A stretch of DNA of 64,000 nt from Candidatus Sulfopaludibacter sp. Lineage in GTDB: Bacteria > Acidobacteriota > Terriglobia > Bryobacterales > Bryobacteraceae. The notes beneath the pieces were generated by a model. The model made no database searches and was not told where the DNA came from. It worked only from the letters and a program-made list of their open reading frames with translations. This document shows positions 43,215 to 51,990 of the stretch, piece after piece. Every line of letters starts with the position of its first letter. Within the stretch, counting starts at the first letter, position 1. Where the stretch lies: assembly GCA_031292755.1 (NCBI GenBank), contig JARLGM010000004.1, positions 1-64,000 on the forward strand, read 5' to 3'. The translations under genes were made by a program, and so were the position numbers.

Positions 43215-43263
43215 TTTTCCGGTTTGCAACCGCTGTTCCGTTAGCGCGATACTCGGCTAGGCA

Positions 43264-46200
43264 ATGAAAAAAACGAAACCCGCCGCCACGCCGAAACGGC
43301 CGGTGCCGGTACGTGCCTCTCCGGGGCCAACGCCGGCCGGCGCAGTTCCCCAAGACAACAACGAATGCTGTCCGATTGTCGGCTTCGGGGCCTCTGCCGG
43401 CGGCTTGGACGCATTCACTTCGCTTCTCCAGGAGATGCCTGCCGACCCCGGGCTGGCGCTGGTTTTAGTGCAGCATCTCGATCCGCAGCACTCCAGCATC
43501 CTGACCGAGCTGCTGGCCCGCGCCACGCCGATGCGTGTGACCCAGGTGGTGCACGAAACCAAGGTCAAGCCGAATCATGTGTACGTGATCCCACCCAATA
43601 AGGACCTGCTCATTTCCGGCTGCGCCCTGCGCCTGGAACCGCGTTCCGCGGCCGTGCCGCACATGCCCATCGACCGCTTTTTCCGCTCGCTCGCCGCCGA
43701 TCAGGCGGAAAAAGCCATTGCCGTAGTCCTGTCCGGCACGGCGTCGGACGGAAGCCAGGGTGTGAAAGCCATCAAAGCCGGAGGCGGGATCACTTTTGCC
43801 CAGGAACCGTCAAGCGCCCAGTACGACGGAATGCCCAGAAGCGCCATCGCCACCGGCTGCATCGATTCGGTGCTTCCCGTGCCGGAGATTGCCCGCGAAT
43901 TGCTGCGGCTGCGCCAGCATCCCTACCTGCGCGAAGAGCCGAAACCGCAGGACGAGGCGGAAACGGAGAGTGATAGCCGGCACCAGCGTGAGATCTTCAA
44001 CGTGCTGCGCAACGCCACCGGCGTGGATTTCAGCCTCTATAAACCCGGCACCATCCAGCGGCGTACCCAGCGGCGAATGGCGCTGCTCAAAATGGAGAAC
44101 CTGGGCCAGTACGCCGATTTCATCCGCCAGCATCCGGACGAGCTTTCCGCGCTTTTCCAGGACATTCTGATCAACGTCACCTCTTTCTTTCGCGAGACCG
44201 CCACGTTTGACGCGATCCGGACGCAAGTGCTTCCAGTAATTTTCAAGGATCGCGGCACCACCGACCCGCTGCGCATCTGGGTGCCGGGCTGCGCCACCGG
44301 TGAGGAAGCGTACTCCATTGCGATCTGCGTGTGCGAGTACCTGAAAGAGGCGGGCTCCATCGTACCGATTCAGGTTTTCGGCACGGACCTGAGCGAATGG
44401 GCGCTCGAAAAAGCCCGGGCCGGCATTTATCCCGAAACGATCGCGGCGGACGTTTCGCCGCAGCGCCTGCGCCGCTTTTTTGTGCGCGCGAACAGCAGCT
44501 ATCAGATCGCGCGCACCATCCGGGATACCTGCATCTTCGCGCGGCAGAATCTCACCAAGGATCCGCCCTTTTCCAAGTGCGATCTGATTCTCTGCAGAAA
44601 TGTGCTGATCTACCTGGGACATCCCCTGCAAAGCACCGCCATGCGGCTGTTCCACTATGCCCTGCAGCCGCACGGCTACCTCATCCTGGGACTCTCGGAA
44701 AGCATCGGCAACGCCACCAACCTGTTTGAGCCCACCGATAAGAAGCTCAAGATTTACTCCAGGAGACCAGCCAATCCGCAACTGGGCGGCGACCTGGGAC
44801 CTTACCAGGATTCGCGCCACCACGAACCCCGCCGAGAGCCGCCCCCGGCCCATGTCCTGCTGAACACCCATCACAAGGTGGACCAGATGCTTTTGGCGCG
44901 CTATTCGCCCGCCGCCCTGGTGGTGGATCCGGCGCTGCGCATCGTCGAATTCCGGGGCCACACCGCTCCGTATGTCGAGCATGCCGCCGGGGAGGCCACG
45001 CTCGATCTCACCAGAATGGCGCCCGGCGGCCTGGCCGTTGAGGTGCAAAGGCTGGTCCGCAAGGCCCATGGCAAAAACAGCCAGGTCAAGGGCGCCGTCT
45101 CGGTCGCGATGGGAGAACACATCCGCGCCCTGGACGTGACCGTGATTCCCATTCAGACCGAACATGCCGCCTCTGAGCAGTTCCTGGTCATCATCGAAGA
45201 ACAGGTGCGGAGCGCGCCTGTTGAGAAGAAGAAGGGCGCCATCAAACTGCCCGCCAGCAGCGCCGCCTGGGCGCAACGCGTGAAGGAAATGGAGCAGGAA
45301 CTGGCGGCCACGCGCGAATACCTCCAGACCGTCATCGAAGAGCAGGAAGCCGCCACCGAAGAGCTGAAGTCCGCTCATGAAGAGGTTCAATCCGGCAATG
45401 AAGAGCTACAGAGCACCAACGAGGAATTGCTGACCGCCAAGGAAGAGCTTCAGTCCACCAACGAAGAACTCACCACGGTCAACGAGGAGATGCAGGGCCG
45501 CAACACGGAACTTCAGCAGATCAACAACGACCTGCTCAATCTCCTCAGCAGCGTCAATATTCCCATCCTTATGTTGGGCGGCGATCTGCGGATCCGGCGA
45601 TTCACCCCGCAGGCCGAGAAGCTGTTCAACCTTCTGGCCACCGATGTGGGCCGGCCAGTGAGCGATCTGCGGCTGAAGATCAATGTGCCGGATGTAGTTG
45701 CGCTCAGCCAGGAAGTGCTCGACGACCTCAGGCCGCGCGAGCGGGAGGTGCAGGACACCGATGGCCGGTCGTACTCCATGTGGGTCCGGCCATACCGGAC
45801 GACGGAGAACCGCATTGAAGGCGTGTTGCTGGCACTTCTCGATATCACCGAGCGGAAGCAGACGGCCGAGGCCCGCTACCGGCGGCTTTTCGAGGCGGCC
45901 GCCGACGGCATTCTGATTGCCGATGCTTCCAGTGGCGAGATCCTGGACGTGAATCCCTTCCTGCTGCGGCTGGCGGGCTACACGCGGAGCCGGATCATCG
46001 GCGCCAAGCTGTGGGAGAGTCCGCTGTTCCAGGGAACCGGAATCGACGAAAAGGCGATCCGCCAACTGGGGGAAACCGAGTCGCTACGCAAAACCGTTCC
46101 TCTCCTAGCCGAATCCGGCCAGACGATTGAAACCGAGATCCTATGCAATCTCTATTCCGAGGGCGAACGGAAAGTCATTCAATTCGGTATTCGCGACATC

Positions 46201-47352
46201 AGTGCCCGCAAGCGCATGGAAGCGCAGTTCCGCACGCAGGCGCAACAGGCCCAACAAGGGCAGCAGTTGGAAACCGTGGGACGGCTTGCCGGCGGGATTG
46301 CGCACGACTTCGGCAACCTGCTCACCTCACTGCTGGGACATTGCGAACTGCTGGAAAAGGAACTCGGGGGAGCCGGCGCGGACGGAGCGCACCTGCGCGA
46401 GATCCGGTCCGCGGCCGAGCGGGCGGCCCAGCTCACCAGGCAGTTGGTGGCCTTCGGCCGTAAACAGGCGGTGCAGCCCGCCGTGCTGGATCTGAACGAT
46501 GTGATCCGCGGAATCCAGCAGCCTTTGCTGTCGATGCTGAATAAGGACGTTCATCTGGACGTGCGGCTGCAGGCGCGGGAGGCTCTGGTGAAAGCCGATC
46601 GCAGCGAACTGGAGCAGGTGGTCTTGAACCTGGCACTCAACGGGCGCGATGCCATGACCGAAGGCGGGCGGCTGGTGGTGCAGACCGGAGCGCTCTCCCT
46701 GCCGGAAGCGCATGGCGACGGCGCGTCGGCCATACCAGCCGGCGATTACGTCACCCTGACCGTAAAGGACACCGGCGCGGGCATGGATCCGGAACCGTTT
46801 TTCACCGCCAAGGGGAGCGGCGAGGGGGCCGGGCTTGGCCTGGCGGCCAGCTATGGCACTGTTCGCAAATCCGGCGGTTACGTGGTCGCCACCAGTACCC
46901 TGGGGGCGGGAACCACGTTCACCGTGTACCTGCCGGCTGCCGTTCGCGAAGAGGCCGAAGCCAGCCCGCCGGCTCCTGTCCGCGGAGGCGTCGAAACTAT
47001 ATTGCTGGTGGATGATGAGCCCGCTGTCAGGCAGGTTACCGCGCAATACCTGAGCGGCCTCGGCTACCGCGTGCTGGAAGCCGCCGGCGGCCGTGAGGGA
47101 ATCCGCGCCGCTAAAGAGCACGAGGGCTCCATCGAACTCCTCCTCGCCGACGTGGTGAGCGGGCGCGAAGTGGCCTTCCAACTGGCTCCCCCGCGTCCCG
47201 CAATGAAGGTGGTGTACATGTCCGGTCACAATGAGGACACGATCGCGCACCACGGCGTCCCGAGCGATGGGGATGCGTTTCTGCAAAAGCCATTCCGGCT
47301 GCCGGAACTGGGCGCCCGGGTGCGCGCCATCCTGGATCGCCGGAAATCCTAA
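43264..47352 (+). CDS. CheB-CheR-PAS-histidine kinase-receiver hybrid
   Basis: This 1362-residue protein has: CheB methylesterase (about 36-215) with triad Ser44 (GASAGG), His71 (VQHLDP) and Asp162 (SGTASDG); CheR methyltransferase (about 244-510) with the SAM site WVPGCATGEEAYS and LCRNVLIYLG; a coiled coil (about 660-760; NEELQSTNEELLTAKEELQS); two PAS domains (about 760-860 and 872-985); HisKA with GGIAHDFGNLLT (His1014); HATPase (LNLALNGRDAM, DTGAGMDPEPFFTAKG, AGLGLAASYG) and a C-terminal receiver (ILLVDDEPAVR, LLLADV, LQKPF). It lacks a membrane segment. The ATP lid after DTGAGM is shorter than usual. Such proteins link chemotaxis-type modification to a phosphorelay. Confidence 0.93.
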   Translation: MKKTKPAATPKRPVPVRASPGPTPAGAVPQDNNECCPIVGFGASAGGLDAFTSLLQEMPADPGLALVLVQHLDPQHSSILTELLARATPMRVTQVVHETKVKPNHVYVIPPNKDLLISGCALRLEPRSAAVPHMPIDRFFRSLAADQAEKAIAVVLSGTASDGSQGVKAIKAGGGITFAQEPSSAQYDGMPRSAIATGCIDSVLPVPEIARELLRLRQHPYLREEPKPQDEAETESDSRHQREIFNVLRNATGVDFSLYKPGTIQRRTQRRMALLKMENLGQYADFIRQHPDELSALFQDILINVTSFFRETATFDAIRTQVLPVIFKDRGTTDPLRIWVPGCATGEEAYSIAICVCEYLKEAGSIVPIQVFGTDLSEWALEKARAGIYPETIAADVSPQRLRRFFVRANSSYQIARTIRDTCIFARQNLTKDPPFSKCDLILCRNVLIYLGHPLQSTAMRLFHYALQPHGYLILGLSESIGNATNLFEPTDKKLKIYSRRPANPQLGGDLGPYQDSRHHEPRREPPPAHVLLNTHHKVDQMLLARYSPAALVVDPALRIVEFRGHTAPYVEHAAGEATLDLTRMAPGGLAVEVQRLVRKAHGKNSQVKGAVSVAMGEHIRALDVTVIPIQTEHAASEQFLVIIEEQVRSAPVEKKKGAIKLPASSAAWAQRVKEMEQELAATREYLQTVIEEQEAATEELKSAHEEVQSGNEELQSTNEELLTAKEELQSTNEELTTVNEEMQGRNTELQQINNDLLNLLSSVNIPILMLGGDLRIRRFTPQAEKLFNLLATDVGRPVSDLRLKINVPDVVALSQEVLDDLRPREREVQDTDGRSYSMWVRPYRTTENRIEGVLLALLDITERKQTAEARYRRLFEAAADGILIADASSGEILDVNPFLLRLAGYTRSRIIGAKLWESPLFQGTGIDEKAIRQLGETESLRKTVPLLAESGQTIETEILCNLYSEGERKVIQFGIRDISARKRMEAQFRTQAQQAQQGQQLETVGRLAGGIAHDFGNLLTSLLGHCELLEKELGGAGADGAHLREIRSAAERAAQLTRQLVAFGRKQAVQPAVLDLNDVIRGIQQPLLSMLNKDVHLDVRLQAREALVKADRSELEQVVLNLALNGRDAMTEGGRLVVQTGALSLPEAHGDGASAIPAGDYVTLTVKDTGAGMDPEPFFTAKGSGEGAGLGLAASYGTVRKSGGYVVATSTLGAGTTFTVYLPAAVREEAEASPPAPVRGGVETILLVDDEPAVRQVTAQYLSGLGYRVLEAAGGREGIRAAKEHEGSIELLLADVVSGREVAFQLAPPRPAMKVVYMSGHNEDTIAHHGVPSDGDAFLQKPFRLPELGARVRAILDRRKS

Positions 47353-47903
47353 ATCAGCCCGAGCCGGATCACCGCACTAACCAGGGACGCCGCGTTTTGA
47401 ACGCCGAGCTTGCTCATGGCATTGCCCCGGTGGCAGGCCGTGGTTTTAAACGTGATGCCGAGCCGGGCGGCAATCTGCTTGGTGCTCAGGCCCTCCGCCA
47501 CCAGCTTCACCACATCCCGTTCCCGGTTGGTCAAGTGCGCAGCCGCACCGCCGGCGGGGGCGGGCGTGGCGGGCGTGGCTGGACCGCACTCCGCCTCCGG
47601 CTCTCCCAACTCACCCAGCGCCATCCTTAGGTCCTCTACGCGCGCGTGCATTACCCCTACGTCCACGCCGTCCAGGCGAGCCCTTTCCAGCCATTCCAGC
47701 GCAGTCCAATATCCCCGGCGAGCCAGGCGAAGACAGCGCTCGCCCGTCTCGATAAAGCCTAATTCGAGATCTACCCGGCCCGCCGCAGCCAGCGTGAGAC
47801 TGACCTGGATTCTCGACTTCAGGGATTCGACCCTGAGCAACTGCCCCTGGCTCATGAGAGTCTTAAGTTCGGATCGAGCGAAAGCCGCGGCTGCTTGGGT
47901 CAT
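47349..47903 (-). CDS. LuxR-type regulator without a receiver domain
   Basis: This 184-residue protein has a helical N-terminal region (about 1-100) and a LuxR HTH at the end (LTNRERDVVKLVAEGLSTKQIAARLGIT, read in two parts; FKTTACHRGNAMSKLGVQNAASL). No Asp-containing receiver is seen. The N-terminal domain could be an ANTAR-like or sensory helical bundle. Its last four bases overlap the end of the facing kinase gene. It is coupled by ATGA to the small gene upstream. Confidence 0.88.
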   Translation of the reverse strand: MTQAAAAFARSELKTLMSQGQLLRVESLKSRIQVSLTLAAAGRVDLELGFIETGERCLRLARRGYWTALEWLERARLDGVDVGVMHARVEDLRMALGELGEPEAECGPATPATPAPAGGAAAHLTNRERDVVKLVAEGLSTKQIAARLGITFKTTACHRGNAMSKLGVQNAASLVSAVIRLGLI

Positions 47904-48175
47904 CGGTTGGACTTGTCTGCGATGCGCCCTGGGATTGAGTCGCCACGCGTCTTCCGTAACACCGCGTCGGAGAACTTCTGAAGGGCATTCCGAAACTGTT
48001 CGGCGGCTATCGAGAACTCGCGATTCGCATTTCTCAGCACTTCGGTACCATCGGGATGGCTCCCCCCTAAATCCGTGTAAACGCCCTCGGCGCGGCGCAA
48101 CTCCGCCAGCGCCAGCTCGTACCGTTTACGGGCAACCTGAAGCCCAGTTCCGACATCCGGATCTTCAGCCGCCAT
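47900..48175 (-). CDS. Small helical protein coupled to the LuxR regulator
   Basis: This 91-residue protein overlaps the LuxR gene by four bases (ATGA). The sequence is charged and helical, with a probable coiled coil (ARKRYELALAELRRAEGVY, FSIAAEQFRNALQKFSDAV). No known family. It could be a regulator partner or sensor of the LuxR protein. Confidence 0.72.
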   Translation of the reverse strand: MAAEDPDVGTGLQVARKRYELALAELRRAEGVYTDLGGSHPDGTEVLRNANREFSIAAEQFRNALQKFSDAVLRKTRGDSIPGRIADKSNR

Positions 48176-48181
48176 TAGCGC

Positions 48182-48449
48182 CTATTGTACCCTATAACTC
48201 CCCGATCCGTACCCCCGGAACTTCAGTTTATGGCACGCGCGATCCTGGCCGTCGAGCAACATCCAGCGAACGTCACACCGGCCTTCCCCCAGCAGATAGC
48301 CGCCGCCCATCTCCACTACCACCTTGTTCTTCGGCGCCCTCCCGCGGCGTAATGCGCGTCAGAATCGCCCATCCGTGCCCCTTGCCCTCAAACTGGTTGA
48401 TCGGTATCCGCACCGTGAAGCCGGCCGGAATGCGAAAAGCGAAATCGGT
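48182..48449 (-). pseudogene. Frameshifted remnant of an acidobacterial secreted protein
   Basis: On the minus strand, from 48449 the frame reads TDFAFRIPAGFTVRIPINQF then GKGHGWAILTRITPREG. A second frame continues with KNKVVVEMGGGYLLGEG, DVRWMLLDGQDRAC and stops at 48182. The two halves match one conserved region of a larger acidobacterial protein family, as I recall it, with the middle lost. The start codon and signal are absent. No function is expected. Confidence 0.5.
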
Positions 48450-48450
48450 T

Positions 48451-49602
48451 TTACTTCAATGTATAGGTCAGGCCGGTTGTCAATTGAAAAGAGTTCTTCT
48501 TGAACCCCGGCGGCGGATTGTTCAGAAACGAATCCGCCGTGGAGATGGAAAAGGACAGCCGTTTATAAACCGGCACGTTGAGCCCGGCATTCGCCGTCGC
48601 GGCATAGGCGCTGGGCTCGTTAAACGCGGGTATCACCGAGATCTGCTCCAGGAACTGAATGCCCTTGGCGAACTTATGGGTGTAGTCCTGCGCGAGCACC
48701 GCGCCCACCAGGTTGTGACTGTCGTTCACCGTGCAGGGGCTGGCGCAGTTGGCCGGCGGAGCGAATTGCTGCCTGGTATAGCTGAGGCTGCCTTTGATAT
48801 CCAGCGTGGTGTCGGCGCGCTTGATGGCGGTCCAACCGATACCGCCGCCGTAATTCTGTTGCAGGTCCAGGCCCTGCGAATAATTGTGGTCGAAGGCGGC
48901 GCGGCCAAAAGCGAACACGTTCTTCGAAGAAAAGTATTCGTCGCGTTCGATGTCGCCGTGAATGATATCCGTCTTTATCGAGGGGCTTCCCGGCTGTGAC
49001 AGAAAACCGTCGGACGCGCTGAAGTCGATCGACGTGCGATTGCGCGCGGCAAGCCAGTTTGCCGTCGGAATCGCCCTTACCAGGTTGAACGCGCCGGTAA
49101 AGGTCCGGCTCTGCTGCGTGGCTTCCACCAGCGTCGCACCCGCCATCACAGCACCGTTCCAGGCATCGAAGAAGCCGGGGCTGTGCAAGACCACCCGCTC
49201 GAAGGCAGGCTGATCCACCAGGTGAGCGGCATCGGCGACCGGCATGGTTTCAGGCGCGCCGGCCGCCGGCGTGACAGTGATTTTCTGGTCCGTCATCGAC
49301 ACCGTGCCGGTGGGCAACTTCGAGAGGTCCGACTTGCGATTGAGTTCGACATTTTTATGAATCACAACGAAGGTCTCCGACGCGTGAAGTTCCTGGACCT
49401 TCTTCCAGTCGATAGTGAGGTCGCCGAGCGAATCGCTTTTGAAGGTCAGGGTGCCACCGTGCGACGCTACCAGGTGGCCCACCAGCTTCTCACCGTTAGC
49501 GAAGATCAGAACGTCGGGTTCCGGCTTCGGGGCAGCCGCGGGAGTTTGGCCGCGAAGGCCCAAACAGAGCGGCAAAAGTAGCAGAACGTTGCGAACGGAC
49601 AT
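48451..49602 (-). CDS. DUF481 outer-membrane protein
   Basis: This 383-residue protein starts at 49602 (MSVRNVLLLLPLCLGLRGQ); an ATG at 49614 is also in frame. Residues 30-120 form a beta domain with ADVLIFANGEKLVGHL-like strands (DVLIFANGEKLVGHL, LTFKSDSLGDLTIDW). The rest is an outer-membrane barrel: FFDAWNGAVMAGATL, SYTRQQFAPP and a terminal aromatic-strand ending LTTGLTYTLK. DUF481 proteins are of unknown function; some relate to stress or efflux. Confidence 0.87.
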   Translation of the reverse strand: MSVRNVLLLLPLCLGLRGQTPAAAPKPEPDVLIFANGEKLVGHLVASHGGTLTFKSDSLGDLTIDWKKVQELHASETFVVIHKNVELNRKSDLSKLPTGTVSMTDQKITVTPAAGAPETMPVADAAHLVDQPAFERVVLHSPGFFDAWNGAVMAGATLVEATQQSRTFTGAFNLVRAIPTANWLAARNRTSIDFSASDGFLSQPGSPSIKTDIIHGDIERDEYFSSKNVFAFGRAAFDHNYSQGLDLQQNYGGGIGWTAIKRADTTLDIKGSLSYTRQQFAPPANCASPCTVNDSHNLVGAVLAQDYTHKFAKGIQFLEQISVIPAFNEPSAYAATANAGLNVPVYKRLSFSISTADSFLNNPPPGFKKNSFQLTTGLTYTLK

Positions 49603-49647
49603 AAATATCAGCATACACGCTGAAGCCCGTTCGTCCACTCCGTGGGA

Positions 49648-50124
49648 TCACGCCGCGCGCGCAATCTGGCGATATTCTTCTTCCGATTTCGCGGGCAGCA
49701 GCACCCACAGCGTGTAGATTCCAAGCGCCGTGCCAAACGGCATGTCGATCAGGTTGAAACAGCCCAGCACGATCGACAGCATGCGCGCCCAAGGTTGGCG
49801 CTCCAGCAACCCCCACCCGGCGATAATTCCCACCACGCCGCCGAAGAGCAGGGCCACACCCACCAGACGCAGAATGCCGTGCACGAACAACGGTGCGTCC
49901 GGTGGCAGGAAGCCGACTCCCCCGTGGCGGAACATCGACATCAGAAACAGCCCCGGAAGCAAGCGGAAAACCGAAATGGCCAGCCACAGAATGCCCAGCA
50001 TCCGAATGTGGCCGCCAATGCGGCTCTGCGCCGGCATCAGCGGAATCACCCTTGCAGACTTGCCGCAGGTGGGGCAAAAGCCCGCCGTGTCCGGCAAGCG
50101 CGTACCGCAGCGATCGCAAAACAT
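49648..50124 (-). CDS. Zinc-ribbon membrane protein
   Basis: This 158-residue protein starts with a zinc ribbon (MFCDRCGTRLPDTAGFCPTCG), and has four hydrophobic segments at about residues 42-65, 78-105, 112-128 and 130-145. No enzymatic motif. It belongs to the common class of zinc-ribbon plus DUF-like membrane proteins of unknown function. Confidence 0.82.
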   Translation of the reverse strand: MFCDRCGTRLPDTAGFCPTCGKSARVIPLMPAQSRIGGHIRMLGILWLAISVFRLLPGLFLMSMFRHGGVGFLPPDAPLFVHGILRLVGVALLFGGVVGIIAGWGLLERQPWARMLSIVLGCFNLIDMPFGTALGIYTLWVLLPAKSEEEYRQIARAA

Positions 50125-50227
50125 CTTCGAACCTCCAGTCGCTCTCTACATTAGCAACGACAAGATGCCGGGATTTGTTCCCCGTGGCCTTTTTCCTGTT
50201 GACAGGCGCACCGTGGCGCTTTAAACT

Positions 50228-50245
50228 GGTAACCGATTGGTTACC
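50228..50245 (+). promoter_or_regulatory. Probable operator of the ArsR operon
   Basis: GGTAACC (50228-50234) and GGTTACC (50239-50245) form a perfect 7-bp inverted repeat with spacer GATT, five bases before the ATG of the ArsR gene. The location fits self-repression by the ArsR protein. Confidence 0.65.
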
Positions 50246-50250
50246 TATCA

Positions 50251-50568
50251 ATGGGAACTCAACAGGTTGATGTCTTTCACGCAGTATCGGATGTGACGCG
50301 CCGTGCCATTCTGGACCGCTTGCGGCAGGGCGCGCAGCCGGTTCACGAAATCGCGCGGCTATTTCCAGTCAGCCGTCCGGCCATCTCCAAGCACCTGAGG
50401 GTGCTGCACGAAGCGCAACTGGTGACCGAGCGGAAGCAGGGCCGGCAGCGCCTGTACTATCTGAATCCCGAGCCTTTGCGCGATGTCGACAAATGGCTGG
50501 AAACGTACCGCAGCTTTTGGAGCGTGAGCCTGGCCAACCTCAAACGCCACTTAGAGAGGAAACAATGA
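50251..50568 (+). CDS. ArsR-family transcriptional regulator
   Basis: This 105-residue protein has the ArsR winged helix: FHAVSDVTRRAILDRLRQGAQPV, EIARLFPVSRPAISKHLRVL and QGRQRLYYLNPEPL. No Cys-based metal site is visible, so it may sense something else. It heads the operon ArsR-SRPBCC-DinB-YCII, where ArsR genes of this kind often precede an AHSA1-like protein, and has a clear operator. Confidence 0.93.
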   Translation: MGTQQVDVFHAVSDVTRRAILDRLRQGAQPVHEIARLFPVSRPAISKHLRVLHEAQLVTERKQGRQRLYYLNPEPLRDVDKWLETYRSFWSVSLANLKRHLERKQ

Positions 50569-51023
50569 CGGTAGAAATTCAAGGGGAAGCCATCGTCGGT
50601 GAAATCGAGATCGCGGCGCCGCCGCAAAGAGTGTTCGACGCGCTGGTAGATCCGGCGCAACTGGCCGACTGGTGGGGATCGGCCGAGACGTATCGCACGT
50701 TCAACTGGCAGGTGGACGCGCGCGAGGGAGGCGCCTGGAGTTGTAACGCGCAAGGTCCCGCCGGACCGGTCGCCACGGTGGGCGGACGGTATCTGGTAGT
50801 GGAACCCCCGCACAAGCTGTCTTACACCTGGAACCCGAGTTGGGAGCCGGGAGAGGAATCCCAGGTGCACTATACCTTGGAGGCGATTGCTTCCGGCACG
50901 CGGGTATCGTTCCGGCACGAGGGCTTCCACACGGCGAAATCGCGGGAAGGCCACGGCACGGGCTGGATGCGTGTTGTGGGCTGGCTGCGGAATCACTTCG
51001 AGAAAGGGGAATCGCGACAATGA
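50565..51023 (+). CDS. SRPBCC/AHSA1-family protein
   Basis: This 152-residue protein starts in an ATGA overlap with ArsR. The Bet v1-like fold is clear: EIEIAAPPQRVFDALVDPAQLADWWG, FNWQVDAREGGAWSC, GRYLVVEPPHKLSYTWNP and VHYTLEAIASGTRVSFRHEGF (each read in parts). It probably binds a hydrophobic ligand. It overlaps the DinB gene by ATGA. Confidence 0.92.
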   Translation: MTVEIQGEAIVGEIEIAAPPQRVFDALVDPAQLADWWGSAETYRTFNWQVDAREGGAWSCNAQGPAGPVATVGGRYLVVEPPHKLSYTWNPSWEPGEESQVHYTLEAIASGTRVSFRHEGFHTAKSREGHGTGWMRVVGWLRNHFEKGESRQ

Positions 51024-51694
51024 AAAACAGCTGCGCGCTTTTCATTCTGGCCGCGGCGCCGCTGATCGCGGCCGGCACTGGAAAAATGAACGACGCCGAG
51101 CGGGCATACCTGCTGGACCAGCTCGAGCAGACCAGGAAGAACGTGCTGGCCACCATTCAAGGCTTGAGCGATGCGCAATGGCGCTGCCAGCCGGCGCCCA
51201 CGGTGTGGAGCGTACAGGAATGCGCCGAACACATCATTCTGTCCGAGGAATTCCTCTTCAGCGGGGCACAGGTAGCTCTGAAATCGCCCGCGGTGGAGCG
51301 TCCGGCGAATTCGAACCTGGATTTCGACAGGATGCTGGCGGGCAAAATTCAGGATCGCGGCCTGAAGTTCACGGCGCCGGAACCGCTGGTCCCCTCGAAG
51401 CGCTTTGCCACGCCGGCCGATGCCGCCAAAGAGTTCGCATTGCGGCGCGATAAGACCATCGCCTATGTGAAATCCACGAATGACGATCTGCGCGTGCACG
51501 TCGGCGACGGCCCGGGCGGTCCCATGGACTCGTACCAGTTCCTGGTGCTGCTGGCAGCACACTCCGCGCGCCACACCGCCCAGATCCGCGAAGTGGAGAG
51601 CAATGCGGCTTACCCCAAGCCCGCGGTGCGGTCGCAGTTCCTGGTGGTCTACTCCCTCGCGCACGGAACGCCGGACCAGATCACGCCGCCATAG
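51020..51694 (+). CDS. DinB-superfamily protein fused to the start of a YCII domain, ended by TAG
   Basis: This 224-residue protein has a possible signal or anchor (MKNSCALFILAAAPLIAAG) and the DinB four-helix bundle with metal-ligand His in ECAEHIILSEEFLFSG and LAAHSARHTAQIREVE. The last 20 residues (SQFLVVYSLAHGTPDQITPP) do not belong to DinB but match the first strand of a YCII domain. The TAG at 51692-51694 is where the YCII domain normally has Gln, so a DinB-YCII fusion is interrupted by one amber codon. Confidence 0.84.
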   Translation: MKNSCALFILAAAPLIAAGTGKMNDAERAYLLDQLEQTRKNVLATIQGLSDAQWRCQPAPTVWSVQECAEHIILSEEFLFSGAQVALKSPAVERPANSNLDFDRMLAGKIQDRGLKFTAPEPLVPSKRFATPADAAKEFALRRDKTIAYVKSTNDDLRVHVGDGPGGPMDSYQFLVLLAAHSARHTAQIREVESNAAYPKPAVRSQFLVVYSLAHGTPDQITPP

Positions 51695-51925
51695 ATGGCC
51701 AAGCTCCAGGAGCACGCCGCCTATCTGGCGAGCCAGATCCAGCAGGGCGTGATCGTCTGTGCAGGCCGCACCGGCGACCCCGTGCATCCCCACGGCTATG
51801 CCGAGATTGAAGTTGCCTCCGAGGCGGATGCCAAGACCTTCATCGGCAACGATCCGGCGGTGAAGGCCGGCGTCTTCGAGTGCACCCTGGCGCCCTTCAG
51901 CGAAGTGGCGCGCGCCGCACGATAG
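51695..51925 (+). CDS. YCII-related domain, continuation after amber codon
   Basis: This 76-residue frame begins with ATG directly after the TAG of the DinB gene. It holds the rest of the YCII domain (LQEHAAYLASQIQQGVIVCAG, HPHGYAEIEVASEADAKTFI, NDPAVKAGVFECTLAPFSEV) but lacks the first strand, which is present as the DinB tail. Typical members are about 95 residues. The TAG-ATG junction could allow reinitiation. It may be a fusion broken by a single CAG to TAG change. Confidence 0.82.
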   Translation: MAKLQEHAAYLASQIQQGVIVCAGRTGDPVHPHGYAEIEVASEADAKTFIGNDPAVKAGVFECTLAPFSEVARAAR

Positions 51926-51990
51926 GGCCGCCGCCGGTCGAGTGCCGGCCTGAGCCGCGGCCCTGGAAGAGTGAAGTACTCTAGGGAGTG

